From Diplonema papillatum (taxonomy: Eukaryota > Euglenozoa > Diplonemea > Diplonemida > Diplonemidae), in NCBI GenBank assembly GCA_030068145.1, contig JAPJBO010000185.1, positions 186,001-250,000 of the forward strand: a DNA stretch of 64,000 nucleotides. The letters run 5' to 3'. Position numbers and translations under genes: made by a program. The notes under the pieces were generated by a model. The model was given only the letters and a program-made list of their open reading frames with translations, was not told where the DNA came from and made no database searches. Shown here piece after piece: positions 35,001-41,678 of this stretch. Within the stretch, counting starts at the first letter, position 1; each line of letters starts with the position of its first letter.

Positions 35001-38000
35001 CAGGCCCGTGACCGGCAGCACGAGGAACACGCCGCACAGTACACGCAAGAACTGCTCGGGAACCTTGACAAATCCCGTGCTCGCATCGCAGAGCTTGAAG
35101 CGTGCGAACGCAAGCTTCGCGACACCGAAGCCTCGCTGAGTACAGAGAAGGTATGCACTACGGCCCGGCTACACAACCTTCTTTCTCGCTTCTGTAGATG
35201 GTTTGCGCAAACGGTTGAAATTGTCCACCAGTGGGCTCCATTAGCCTCACACGGTACCTACCACAAGCGATGGCAAACCACTCAACAGTCGTCAGGGTTG
35301 CACTTGCGGCAGATGTAAATTTGTTGCATTATTGTGTGGTCCTTTTTAGATGGATTGTGTCTGCGCTCTCTCTCCCTTAAGGTTTGCCGCCCGAGGGAAC
35401 CGGCTGTGAGCCGAAACTCGGCGCCGGTCTCTCCGGACTGCACCAGAAGAGAACTTCGCGGCTGATCACAAAGCACCCGCCCTGCACGAGGCACGCGCCC
35501 AAGACCCGGGCACGGCTACCGTAGCACCCTCCATGTTTGCACCTTCCTCGGATGCTACGGTCAGGAAGGGGCTTCAATGTAGTGGAGTGACAGACCCGCC
35601 GCCTTAATTTCGCCTGTACACGAGACTAATCCAATACGAGGCATCATCAGTCGTGCTCTTGGATTTCTCCCTGTTGGCCTAACAGGGTGGTGGCGGCCGA
35701 CCTGTCACGGGTTATCTCGGCGTTGAGTTTGTAGTCATGTAGCACTTGGGCGGGCTACCGACTGGTTGATTTCAAACGCCTGGGCTAGCTCGCTTGTGGG
35801 GAGGTGTCGCAACTCCTACCAAGACCCGCTGGGCGGTGCGAATCCTGGTTGCTGCCCCAAAATTTGTTGCATTAGTGTGATTGTCACCCTGAGCAACGCA
35901 CTATGCACACTCCGTGTCTACGTCACAGCAGATGGAACGCGTCTGTTGCGCCGCCGCGGGGGCGGCCTACGAGTGGGTGTCGTTGTGGCCTCCCGGCCGG
36001 ATCCGTTGGATGACTCCTTGCTCGTTTCTTCGCGTTTGCGTCGGTTCACGCGCCGGGTTAAGGCTCGCGAGACGACGCATTGGACCCCAAAAAATCAGCC
36101 CGAAAAGATGGTTAATGCCGGGCTGGGCTGCCGACATCCCCGCGTTTGGGTCCTGTGAGTCCCTCACAAAGGGTGGGTCAAAAAATGCGAGGCCATTGCT
36201 GTGAGAGTGTCGGACAACAGCATAACGGAATATTCTACCCAGAATCGCGTCCCAAGACCTGCGGTTTCGCAGGGCGGGTGCCGCAACCGGGGGCTGCGTT
36301 GCATTGGGAGGCGTTCCCCGGGGCGGGGGTGCTGGCGCGGAGATGATTCGTGCCGCTACCCGTGTGTCCCACCTGGACGAGCAATCGAAGGAGAAGCGAG
36401 GCACCAAACGCGCGCCTGAGCGCGACGATCAAGACGAGCTTGAGAGGAAAGCACGTGCGAAGAGATAACCGCGACGCCGGCGATGCAGATTATCGCCACA
36501 GATTCTTTGCATTCTAACCCAAACTACCATAAGCGATGGCAAGCAACGCAATAGTCGTCAGGGTTGCACTTGCGGCAGATGATTCGTGCCGCTACCCGTC
36601 CATATAAGCCTGGGCCCCTTCGGAAGAAAGGCCATCACATCCACATCCACATCCACATCCACATCCACATCCACATCCACATCCACATCCACATCCACAT
36701 CCACATCCACATCCACATCCACATCCACATCCACATCCACATCCACATCCACATCCACATCCACATCCACATCCACATCCACAACAAACACAGGAAAAGT
36801 CGACGAAACTCGGCCGCGAGATCGAGAAGAAGGACAGTGACCTGCGCGAACTCGACCTGCGGCTGCAGCTGCGGACGAAAGAGATCGAGCTGATGAAGGT
36901 GAAAGAGGAGAAGCTGCACGGCGCGCGCCCCCGCAAAGCCGGCGAAGATTCGCTGACCGTCAGCAGCGACGGCTCGCCGAAGGCACGGGAGGCTTCGCTC
37001 CGCGAGCACTCGCACAGAGTCGTCACGGACGGCGTTGAGCACAGGTCTGAGTCCAGGGTCCTACCCAGGGACGTCTCGGAACCCCCATCGCTGCGCGACG
37101 GGTCCGAAGAAGTCCGGGTTGAAGTCAGCGTACGGTCCGAGTCCCGCGCCCGCCACAGGGACACGAACCCCCCCCAAACCCAACCCCCCAGGGACCACCC
37201 GCCTGCGGCGCCCCACGGCAAGGACAGCGGCACCCCCGTCCGCGCGATCCCGCTGCCGTCGATACCCCCCCCGCCGGAGGCACCGCACCACCGCAACCGG
37301 GCGCCGCCGCCGCCGCCGCCGCCGCCGGTGAACCCGCTGCCCACGCAGCAGCTGCAGGCGGAGCTCGGAGGGGGGGCTGCGGAGGCGTACGACAGGGAGG
37401 AGTACCCTTCGTCGCGGCTGCCGTTGGACGAGCTGCGGATGCAGGTCGACGATGCGCGACGTCTCGCCGAGGAGGGTCACGCAGCGGCAGAGAGCCTCAG
37501 GGTGCACTCGGCCCAGCACCTGGCGTCTCCCGTCAAAGTGCGGCTGCTGCGCGCGATCAAATTCAAGAGCGGCAAGGTCGCGCAGGAGGGAGCCCTCGGC
37601 ACCGTCAACCGCGCCAGCGGAGGCACGCCGGGCACCGTCCGCGTCCTGCTCGACGACCTCGGCGTCCTCTTCGACTTCAAAACGACCGATTTGCAGGTGG
37701 TCGAGGCGGCGGCCGGTCGGTATTCGGCGGGCAGCGCGTACTCTCCCTCACCCCAACGAGCCTCGGCCCGCGCCAGCGGGTCTCCATCCCGGTCCCAGCG
37801 GCCGTCGAGCCTGTCGCCACGTTCCCCTCCCCCGGCTAACCTCGGCCCGTTGGTCGTCCTCACGCAGCCTCACCATTCCGGGGGGAAAATGTTCCCGCCC
37901 GGCACCTGGGTGCATCTCCTTTCGAGGAGTAATGACACCTGCGCGGTGAAGATTGTGTACAACGACACTGTTCCCGCCAGCCAGCCGGCGCTGTACGCGC

Positions 38001-38572
38001 ACAAGGTCCCCGTGACGCATCTGGACTTCGTGCAGCTTCCGCCGAAGTTGTACGTTTCCGTGCCCAAAAAGCCGCCGGCCGACGGATGCTACAAGCTGAT
38101 GGAGGACATCCTGCACAACGACTTCCCCATGTGGGCCGCGGGGGAGCGGCGTATCCGGACGAACTCATTCGGGGCGTGGATGATCGGCGACCAGGCGGAC
38201 CTAGTGGACGGCGTGGGCTGGGCGGTGTCGAAGTTCGCCCACGACGGCCTGATGCCCCACCTGGTGGGCGTCTGGCAGACGTTCACCGACCCCAGCGAGC
38301 CTTGGGGCGACGACTTCACCGTCCGCGTGCTCGTGCAGCCGCACAAAACGGATCCCGCCGCTGCAGCGCCGCTGCCGTCGAGCAGCGCGACGCTGTCGCC
38401 GGGCTCGGGGCCGCACGCCCGCTCTCCCAGGGCCCGCTCCAGCGGCAGCTCCATCACGACCGAAGCGCAGCAGGCCGCCATCGCCCTCTCCGGCGTCGAC
38501 ACGGCCCGGAGCTGGCACAAGGTGGCCGAAAAAGCGCGGCACATCTCGCTGCGGCCCCCGTCGCACCAGTAG
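16567..38572 (+). CDS. Large WD40-propeller / coiled-coil protein, ten exons, about 1902 aa
   Basis: Exons: 16567-17040, 18625-19773, 22414-23526, 24459-24515, 27250-27387, 28246-28650, 30603-30797, 31543-31794, 35004-35150, 36794-38572. All junctions are GT-AG, all nine introns are phase 0, and the joined frame (5709 nt) is open to TAG at 38570. Residues about 85-385 form WD repeats (for example DFKVCQWD, DKTINAW, DCTVKVWNG, DGSVCVWNG, DQIVRFW), probably one propeller. Heptad-rich coiled coils follow at about 395-540 and recur to 1355, broken by a His/Pro/Gln-rich section (about 600-790). The C-terminus has a poly-Pro stretch, a small beta-rich module (VKVRLLRAIKFKSGKVAQEG) and a terminal Ser/Pro region. 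There is no signal peptide or membrane segment. A cytoskeletal or scaffold role is an inference from architecture only; I do not recognise the family. Further small exons could be missing. Confidence 0.8.
17041..17404 (+). mobile_element. Family B element plus family A motif forming an intron-like unit
   Basis: Starts at the donor of exon 1. The family B end ATAAACGCCAGCTTGGAAGG begins 10 nt inside the intron, family B continues to about 17250, and family A (17262-17398, with TCTCAAGCGAATTATAACTC) runs to a TTCAG that immediately precedes a broken copy of exon 2. The 364 nt therefore look like a complete short intron made almost entirely of repeat sequence. Confidence 0.6.
17405..18460 (+). 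pseudogene. Broken duplicate copies of exon 2 (WD40) inside intron 1
   Basis: 17405-17450, 17594-18076, 18077-18256 and 18411-18470 each match parts of 18625-19173. The 17594 copy has lost a few bases around 17668 and one base near 17793, breaking the frame; 17817-18076 is in frame and runs straight into the 18077 copy. Family A pieces separate some copies (18256-18345, 18478-18600). They are unlikely to be normal exons, though 17817-18256 could in principle add extra blades. Confidence 0.75.
18478..18624 (+). repeat. Family A repeat at the 3' end of intron 1
   Basis: GTGTACACCTAAGAAACAAC ... GGAATCTCAAGCGAACTATA, then ATAACGCAG and exon 2 at 18625. The motif supplies the branch-point and acceptor neighbourhood (TATAAC). 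Confidence 0.75.
18625..19773 (+). CDS. Exon 2 of the WD40/coiled-coil gene (most of the propeller)
   Basis: 383 codons. About six WD repeats (VWAGTNDGKTVVFNG to ADQIVRFWSV), then a long coiled coil (ELEACRERALQLQAGL, VAELEQDRRDKDESIREL). Acceptor GCAG at 18624, donor GTAGGC at 19774, phase 0 at both ends. Confidence 0.85.
20953..21147 (+). pseudogene. Protein-like remnant in intron 2, possibly from a transposable element
   Basis: After a GGCAG the frame reads STDVEELPRVLVELARIKPD, then a segment with FTDYAVKFVELHRLGKL, and stops TGA at 21145. Composition and heptads look like real protein, but it does not fit the phase-0 exon chain because of the stop. I recognise no family. Confidence 0.3.
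21840..22180 (+). pseudogene. Protein-like remnant with partial duplicate in intron 2
   Basis: The frame with ALACVVKKEFLPTDLSSEG and TYTQELRMQDEGEARS ends TAA/TAG near 22085. The DNA at 21918-21980 is repeated at 22106-22170 (GGACCTTTCTTCGGAGGGGC). Probably a decayed element gene. Confidence 0.3.
22414..23526 (+). CDS. Exon 3 of the WD40/coiled-coil gene
   Basis: 371 codons. Short helix (AEVHRLQQMVEMRGAIIDSL), an acidic DDDDDD run, a His/Gln/Pro-rich linker, then coiled coil (AHRLQGELARANASNKAKVE; AEKVIAEQTHDRLQQHVSEL). Acceptor CGCAG, donor GTCTGG; the donor is the least typical of the gene. Phase 0 at both ends. Confidence 0.8.
24112..24335 (+). mobile_element. Family B element in intron 3
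   Basis: CTATAAGCGCCAGCTTGGAA then AAGGGTCGACGAAGCTG, CATGCGGGTCTACCCCTACA and TATATTTCCTCCCTTCCAT, matching 17050 and 44245. The right end is diverged. Confidence 0.7.
24459..24515 (+). CDS. Exon 4, a 57-nt micro-exon
   Basis: Encodes DSEITTLEELYEADRPGDK between CACAATTGCAG and donor GTGTGG. Nineteen codons, phase 0 on both sides, so it fits the chain exactly; it extends the coiled coil. Too short to be detected by length alone, hence moderate confidence. Confidence 0.6.
24690..26755. repeat. Satellite of about 160-230 bp units in intron 4
   Basis: At least ten units, each with GATGCATAACTTTCAACCTA, CGTGAGCGAACACTTCTGAC and CTCTGAGACTCAGT. Spacing of the first motif varies between 160 and 228 bp (24861, 25021, 25234, 25420, 25648, 25833, 26026, 26239, 26435, 26662) because the end part of the unit has alternating variants. 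The family resumes at 29220-30130 after two exons. Minus-strand frames are repeat shadows. Confidence 0.93.
26948..27195. repeat. 16-bp minisatellite GAATATGACTCCCCGC
   Basis: About 14 copies with a T/G variant (ATGACT/ATGGCT), lying 55 bp before exon 5 of the large gene. Confidence 0.93.
27250..27387 (+). CDS. Exon 5 of the WD40/coiled-coil gene
   Basis: 46 codons: EANKETLSLKAELTRLKRQL (coiled coil) continuing to VVATVNA. Acceptor AATCGTAG, donor GTATGC at 27388 (same hexamer as exons 7 and 9), phase 0 at both ends. Confidence 0.65.
27975..28180 (+). repeat. Dispersed repeat family K in intron 5
   Basis: ACTCAAGACATACCAGGTGA, GAGAGGGCCCAAACTCGGCC, GGTCCAGGAACGTGACGGTC. Copies at 46715-46830 and 62450-62700, and reversed at 47160-47295. 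In the reversed copy the family is directly joined to a 3' fragment of the RT element of 31825-33811, so K may be part of that retroelement. Confidence 0.7.
28190..28245 (+). repeat. Family A motif at the 3' end of intron 5
   Basis: CGGAATTTCAAGCGAACTTT, then AACTCTAAAA, CCAACTTCCGCAG and exon 6 at 28246. Confidence 0.75.
28246..28650 (+). CDS. Exon 6 of the WD40/coiled-coil gene
   Basis: 135 codons starting PPNADGLVLLESNGEVVLC, an Ala/Pro/Gln-rich linker, then coiled coil (REALELKIESLESDLQLVVD). Donor GTACGC, phase 0. Confidence 0.8.
28805..29135 (+). repeat. Two tandem family F copies in intron 6
   Basis: Each begins near GCGGATTGCCCTTCAATG / GCGGGTTGCCCTTCAATG and includes TTTGGTGGTTGATCAG and CGATCAA-CCGGC. 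Confidence 0.75.
29220..30130. repeat. Second block of the intron satellite
   Basis: Five to six units of the 24690-26755 family, more diverged. Ends at 30128 by joining a family C right-end fragment (CTCCCCCTCTAGCCTCCGTC). Confidence 0.9.
30305..30530. repeat. CATTGCC-family repeat carrying the transposon empty site
   Basis: Related to the 97-bp satellite. 30321-30349 contains the undisturbed target (GGCAACGTTACATTGTCATC) of the 731-3044 transposon. Confidence 0.9.
30603..30797 (+). CDS. Exon 7 of the WD40/coiled-coil gene
   Basis: 65 codons, coiled coil (QRIQELEKEVEKLRESSG; LKTCEQHLASAQRKNKDLKE). Acceptor ATACAG, donor GTATGC, phase 0. Confidence 0.8.
31375..31512 (+). repeat. Family E copy just upstream of exon 8
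   Basis: TGTCTGCAGACACGCAGGTT to ACACGTTCTTGCAATTCCCC. Its pyrimidine-rich end lies 30 nt before the acceptor at 31542. Confidence 0.75.
31543..31794 (+). CDS. Exon 8 of the WD40/coiled-coil gene
   Basis: 84 codons of coiled coil (VKHIEEGLAAAKAAKELNLN; EVHMVKQEINAEKERADQLS). Acceptor GCTCAG, donor GTATGT, phase 0. Confidence 0.82.
31825..33811 (+). mobile_element. Decayed retroelement between about 30-bp direct repeats, in intron 8
   Basis: TACTGAAAGTTAGTAAATGG at 31830 and TACTGAAAATTAGTAACTGA at 33785 begin matching direct repeats (31825-31857, 33781-33811) around the RT frame. A third, solo copy is near 40040. It lies in sense orientation inside an intron of the host gene. Confidence 0.6.
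32172..33804 (+). pseudogene. Reverse transcriptase of a DIRS-like or Ty3-like retroelement, frameshifted
   Basis: The RT fingers and palm are readable: CVLPAFAVEKGEQHSRAIVD, motif A VVVDLKSYFFQFPV (catalytic Asp in VDLKS), motif B RLTMGWPFSPVIAQ and motif C VLYDDWALVKD. The DDW after motif C is a feature I associate with DIRS-type RTs. Motif C reads LYDD where YxDD is usual. Near 33370 the frame shifts: the downstream frame reads VVLGVEFDLAAKTYRL, the expected RT continuation, and a further shift near 33490 is likely. The upstream part (to about 32700) is a Pro/Arg/Gly-rich region without a recognisable gag domain. No tyrosine recombinase or integrase was found. It is non-functional as it stands. 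Confidence 0.75.
34437..34760 (-). repeat. About 75-80 bp repeat, two copies, related to the insert at 39047
   Basis: TCGAGGGAATTCCAC, ACGAACGAACTTCAGGTT and GCTGGCGG recur at 34447-34500 and 34676-34745. The reverse complement interrupts the copied last exon at 39047-39126. Confidence 0.65.
35004..35150 (+). CDS. Exon 9 of the WD40/coiled-coil gene
   Basis: 49 codons of coiled coil (ARDRQHEEHAAQYTQELLGN; ARIAELEACERKLRDTEASL). Acceptor CCACAG, donor GTATGC, phase 0. Confidence 0.8.
36320..36515 (-). repeat. Family I dispersed element
   Basis: Matches, reversed, 50940-51100 and 58975-59160 (GCAATCGAAGGAGAAGCG; AGATTATCGCCACAGATT). On the + strand here it encodes a basic tail DEQSKEKRGTKRAPERDDQD then a stop, and the other copies encode similar tails on their minus strands. 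This suggests the 3' end of an element gene. Confidence 0.65.
36637..36783. repeat. (CACATC)n microsatellite, about 24 copies
   Basis: Perfect hexamer array that ends 10 nt before the acceptor of exon 10, so it occupies the place of the usual polypyrimidine tract. Open frames (HIHIHI, CGCGCG, VDVDVD) are artefacts. Confidence 0.97.
36794..38572 (+). CDS. Exon 10, C-terminal exon of the WD40/coiled-coil gene
   Basis: 592 codons plus TAG. Coiled coil (LGREIEKKDSDLRELDLRLQ), charged linker, proline run (PPPPPPPP), another short helix, a beta-rich module (AIKFKSGKVAQEGALGTVNR; VLLDDLGVLFDFKTTDLQVV) and a second folded-looking region (LGPLVVLTQPHHSGGKMFPP to DDFTVRVLVQPHK) with conserved-looking Trp and Gly, then a Ser/Pro tail. 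Acceptor ACACAG. Confidence 0.85.
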   Translation, partial: EKSTKLGREIEKKDSDLRELDLRLQLRTKEIELMKVKEEKLHGARPRKAGEDSLTVSSDGSPKAREASLREHSHRVVTDGVEHRSESRVLPRDVSEPPSLRDGSEEVRVEVSVRSESRARHRDTNPPQTQPPRDHPPAAPHGKDSGTPVRAIPLPSIPPPPEAPHHRNRAPPPPPPPPVNPLPTQQLQAELGGGAAEAYDREEYPSSRLPLDELRMQVDDARRLAEEGHAAAESLRVHSAQHLASPVKVRLLRAIKFKSGKVAQEGALGTVNRASGGTPGTVRVLLDDLGVLFDFKTTDLQVVEAAAGRYSAGSAYSPSPQRASARASGSPSRSQRPSSLSPRSPPPANLGPLVVLTQPHHSGGKMFPPGTWVHLLSRSNDTCAVKIVYNDTVPASQPALYAHKVPVTHLDFVQLPPKLYVSVPKKPPADGCYKLMEDILHNDFPMWAAGERRIRTNSFGAWMIGDQADLVDGVGWAVSKFAHDGLMPHLVGVWQTFTDPSEPWGDDFTVRVLVQPHKTDPAAAAPLPSSSATLSPGSGPHARSPRARSSGSSITTEAQQAAIALSGVDTARSWHKVAEKARHISLRPPSHQ

Positions 38573-39700
38573 ATAGGCGTTCGACAAATGGCCTGCAATC
38601 GCGGTTCTGGCAAAGTTCCGGAATCTTCCGTGGGGGAAAAAAAAAGCGTGGCACGTCTCATTGCAGCTCCCGTCGTATGAATAGATAGACAGGGCCTGTC
38701 GGACTGGGGCGAAAAATATATATGGCCTGCAGTCTGGTAAATACCGAATCGAACCTTGATACCGTGCGGGGGAAAAATTGCGCCACATCTCATTGCAGCT
38801 CCCGTCATACCAATAGATACGCATTGCCTGCCGGCCTGGGTCGAAGAGCCCCAGAGCACATCCTGCACAATGACTTCCCCACGTGGGCGGCGGGGGAGCG
38901 GCGCGTCCGGACGAACTCGTTCGGGGCGTGGATGATCGGCGACCAGGCGGACCTAGTGGACGGCGTGGGCTGGGCGGTGTCGAAGTTCGCCGAAGACGGC
39001 CTGATGCCCCACCTGGTGGGCGTCTGGCAGACGTTCACCGACCCTTGAAGAGTTTCCCCGCCAGCCAGCCCGAAGGAACCTAAAGTTCGTTCGTAATGCC
39101 TTGTGGAATTCCCTCGATGGATCGCAAGCCTTGGGGCGACGACTTCACCGTCCGCGTGCTCGTGCAGCCGCACAAACCGGATCCCGCCGCTGCAGCGCCG
39201 CTGCCGTCGAGCAGCGCGACGCTGTCGCCGGGCTCGGGGCCGCACGCCCGCTCTCCCAGGGCCCGCTCCAGCGGCAGCTCCATCACGACCGAAGCGCAGC
39301 AGGCCGCCATCGCCCTCTCCGGCGTCGACACGGCCCGGAGCTGGCACAAGGTGGCCGAAAAAAGCGCGGCACATCTCGCTGCGGCCCCCGTCGCACCAAA
39401 ATATAGACAGTGCCTGCCGAATGGCCTACCTAATCGAACCTTGATACCAAGAACGTCCTGCAGTCGCTGTTCTGGTAAAAATTCCGAATCGAGCCTTCAT
39501 ACTGTGCAGGAGGAAAAAAAACGCGGCACATCTCATTGCAGCTCCCGTCATAACAATAGATAGACATTGCCTGCCGGCCAGGTTCGATTTGCATGGATCG
39601 AACCTTTTGCTGTGCGGGAGGAAAAAACGTGGCATATCTCATTGCAGCTCCCGTCATACCATTATTTAGACAGTGCCTGCCGGACCGGGACCAATGGCCT
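38573..39700 (+). repeat. Tandem copies of the CDS end plus duplicated exon 10 pieces
   Basis: A motif GCACATCTCATTGCAGCTCC, preceded by GGAAAAA and followed by AATAGATA, repeats at about 38650, 38785, 39520 and 39640, and matches the last codons of exon 10 (38536-38575). 38855-39046 duplicates 38106-38297 and 39126-39400 duplicates 38303-38572 with few changes; a 79-80 bp foreign repeat lies between them. Confidence 0.8.
38855..39400 (+). pseudogene. Duplicate of the last 155 codons of exon 10, interrupted
   Basis: The frame HNDFPTWAAGERRVRTNSFG follows the parent to TFTDP and then meets TGA at 39046. The rest resumes at 39126 (PWGDDFTVRVLVQPHK). Differences from the parent are few and several are silent or conservative, so the copy is recent. 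Confidence 0.8.
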
Positions 39701-39734
39701 GCGGTCGCGGTTCTGGTATAGTACCGTGCGGCCT

Positions 39735-39905
39735 CGTTTGGTTTGTGCGTGCCGGTCGATCGTTTCCCCACTTGTTTTTACCCTGTTTCATTTTTGGGTT
39801 AGGATTTCTGATCAACCACCCAAAACGCGCCATGCCTGCGTTTTTTTAACCTTAGCAATCCAGTGTAGGGCAACCTGCAAGATTGCTAGTACTGAAAAGA
39901 AGACG
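39735..39905 (-). repeat. Family F, reversed copy
   Basis: TTCTGATCAACCACCCAAAA, GTAGGGCAACCTGCAAG on the + strand are the complement of the family F signature. Confidence 0.65.
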
Positions 39906-40389
39906 AGCGAGTAAAATACTGGACTGGACCACGATCTTCAGCAAAAGTCGTCGTGTCGTGCTTTCCCGCATGCTACGAAAGAGAAAGAATATCTCGTGAT
40001 TTTTATAACCTGATAGGTTTTGTGTTCACAATGCTTTGTTGGTACTAAAAAATAGGAGTCGACAGCGTACATCCGCCTGCTTTTTATCTCCAGCTTTTGC
40101 TCAGGCTGGACCGAGCCACCGTGGCCCTCAATCGTATGTGTCGGGCTGCTACGGAAGTTCCGACAGCGTTGATGCGTGTTTCATACAATGGCGCGACCGA
40201 CGCGCACGAGCCGTAATCTTCTGAACGTTCATTTCGCAGCGAATTTACTGGAATCGGCGCGTTCCTCCTCGAATATCGGAAAGGTTTGAACCAGGGGACT
40301 TTAGAAAACCGGTTTCCCGGTTTCAGAAACCGGGGTTTTCCGGTTTCGGGTTTTCATAAAAAAAAGAAAAAATAATTCATATAATTCGA

Positions 40390-40600
40390 TTTCAAGTGGC
40401 CCCCTGCAGTACTGTACAGTACTGCAGTTACGTGGCGCGTCACGGTGTGCCACTGCTATTCGAAGCTTGTCACTCACCATCTCCGAGGTTTGATAGACGT
40501 GCACACCGCCACCGCAGAGCCCCAAAACCGGGGTTTTGGCTGAAACCGGCTTTTTTTGCTCGGTCAGACAAAGTACTAAAGCCCCCCGGTTTGAACGCTT
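40390..40600. repeat. Copy of the 11598-11865 repeat
   Basis: Shares TGGCCCCCTGCAGTACTG, CACTGCTATTCGAAGC, GTTTGATAGACGTGCACACC and AAACCGGGGTTTTGGCTGAA. Confidence 0.75.
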
Positions 40601-40829
40601 GGCGCAAAAAAAGCTCGGAAGAGACGGAGTGCCCCCAGAGACGACCGAGCCGCGCACACTCGGGCAATTTCCGAGCTTCGCCAAGTGCAGCGGGCGACGG
40701 CAGCGTTGGTTCGTCCGGTGACCGCCGGGGGACCTTTTCTTCTTTTCTGCTCGCCACTCCCGGCTCTTCCCAGCACCCTTCCTTCCCCTCTCTCTCGCCC
40801 CCTTTTTTCTTGTGTCTAACGAATGCAGT

Positions 40830-40920
40830 TTGTCAAGAACAAAAACAGATCGATGGCAGCGTACTATCCTCACTCCCGTTAGATGAACAAAACAGGTTTG
40901 AAGGAAGTGCGCACAAACAA
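40830..40920. repeat. Dispersed repeat shared with 44680-44765
   Basis: Both read AGAACAAAAAC, CGATGGCAGCGT, ATCCTCACTCCCGTTAGATG and CAGGTTTGAAGGAAGTG. Confidence 0.7.
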
Positions 40921-41469
40921 AGTAAGTAGATCCCGCACGGAATAGTTGACTTGGCGTCTTGAGAGTTTGCGCACCGCTACGCGATCACGGGAGTCAGGAA
41001 AACCCAAACGCGTGTCAAGGACAGGACCGACCCTCCATCTCCCTCCGTTTCGTGAAACAAAAAAAAACGTAACCCAATGCCATGGCAATGGCTGTTCTCT
41101 AAACCTTCCAAAAAACAGCAGCTCAACTATTCACGTTCGACTCTCTCTTTTTTTTTTTTTGCTTTTTTTTTTGTCCACCTTGTTCTGTACCATCTGTGTA
41201 TCTTCCCCAACCCCCTGCACACCTGCCCTCCCCCCAGTATCTCTCTGTCAGCGACCTTTTGTTTGTCGTCTTAGTGAAAATAGCAGCGTTCGAACTTGGC
41301 TTCAGCGTCCGGCCTCGTCTCCCTTTGGGCACCTGTGTGTGGGGCAGTAGGCAGTCGTGAGACTGACAGGTGAGCGGGTGACACCTCCCCTAGCGAGCTT
41401 TCTCTTTGTACCAACCCGCTGTTGTATGGGAGCGCCTACATCCATAGTAGGCGTGCGCTTTTTTTAGTG

Positions 41470-41562
41470 CTAACAATCTTGCGGGTTGCCCTTCGATGTA
41501 TTGTGCAGGCTAAAAAGACGTAGGCAGCGTGCTTTGGTGGTTGATCAGAATTCCTGCCGCTG
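41470..41562 (+). repeat. Family F fragment
   Basis: CTTGCGGGTTGCCCTTCGAT through TTTGGTGGTTGATCAGAATT. Confidence 0.7.
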
Positions 41563-41567
41563 GGGAC

Positions 41568-41665
41568 GCATTGCCCCAAGCCAGTTACCACTGAGGAAAT
41601 CTTCTCGCCACCTCTGGCTTCATCCCTGGAGTATGCGAACGAAGTACGGCTCAATCTCGCAACTT
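41568..41665 (-). rRNA. Diverged LSU rRNA fragment, antisense
   Basis: CCCCAAGCCAGTTACCACTG, CGCCACCTCTGGCTTCATCC matches the 12355-12420 fragment (reverse complement of 28S) with many substitutions. It starts directly after a family F fragment. Confidence 0.55.
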
Positions 41666-41678
41666 CCAGCAGTCGGGT

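Larger units (their letters stand above)
35151..36793 (+). other. Intron 9 of the WD40/coiled-coil gene
   Basis: 35380-35560 and 35930-36170 are GC-rich without a convincing frame. 36320-36515 is family I. The intron ends in a hexanucleotide microsatellite. Confidence 0.5.

Noticed and set aside
35766-35850. tRNA-like GTGCGAATCCTGG
   Set aside because: No cloverleaf arms could be paired around it.
36592-37344. 250-codon minus-strand frame
   Set aside because: Shadow of exon 10 and the CACATC microsatellite.
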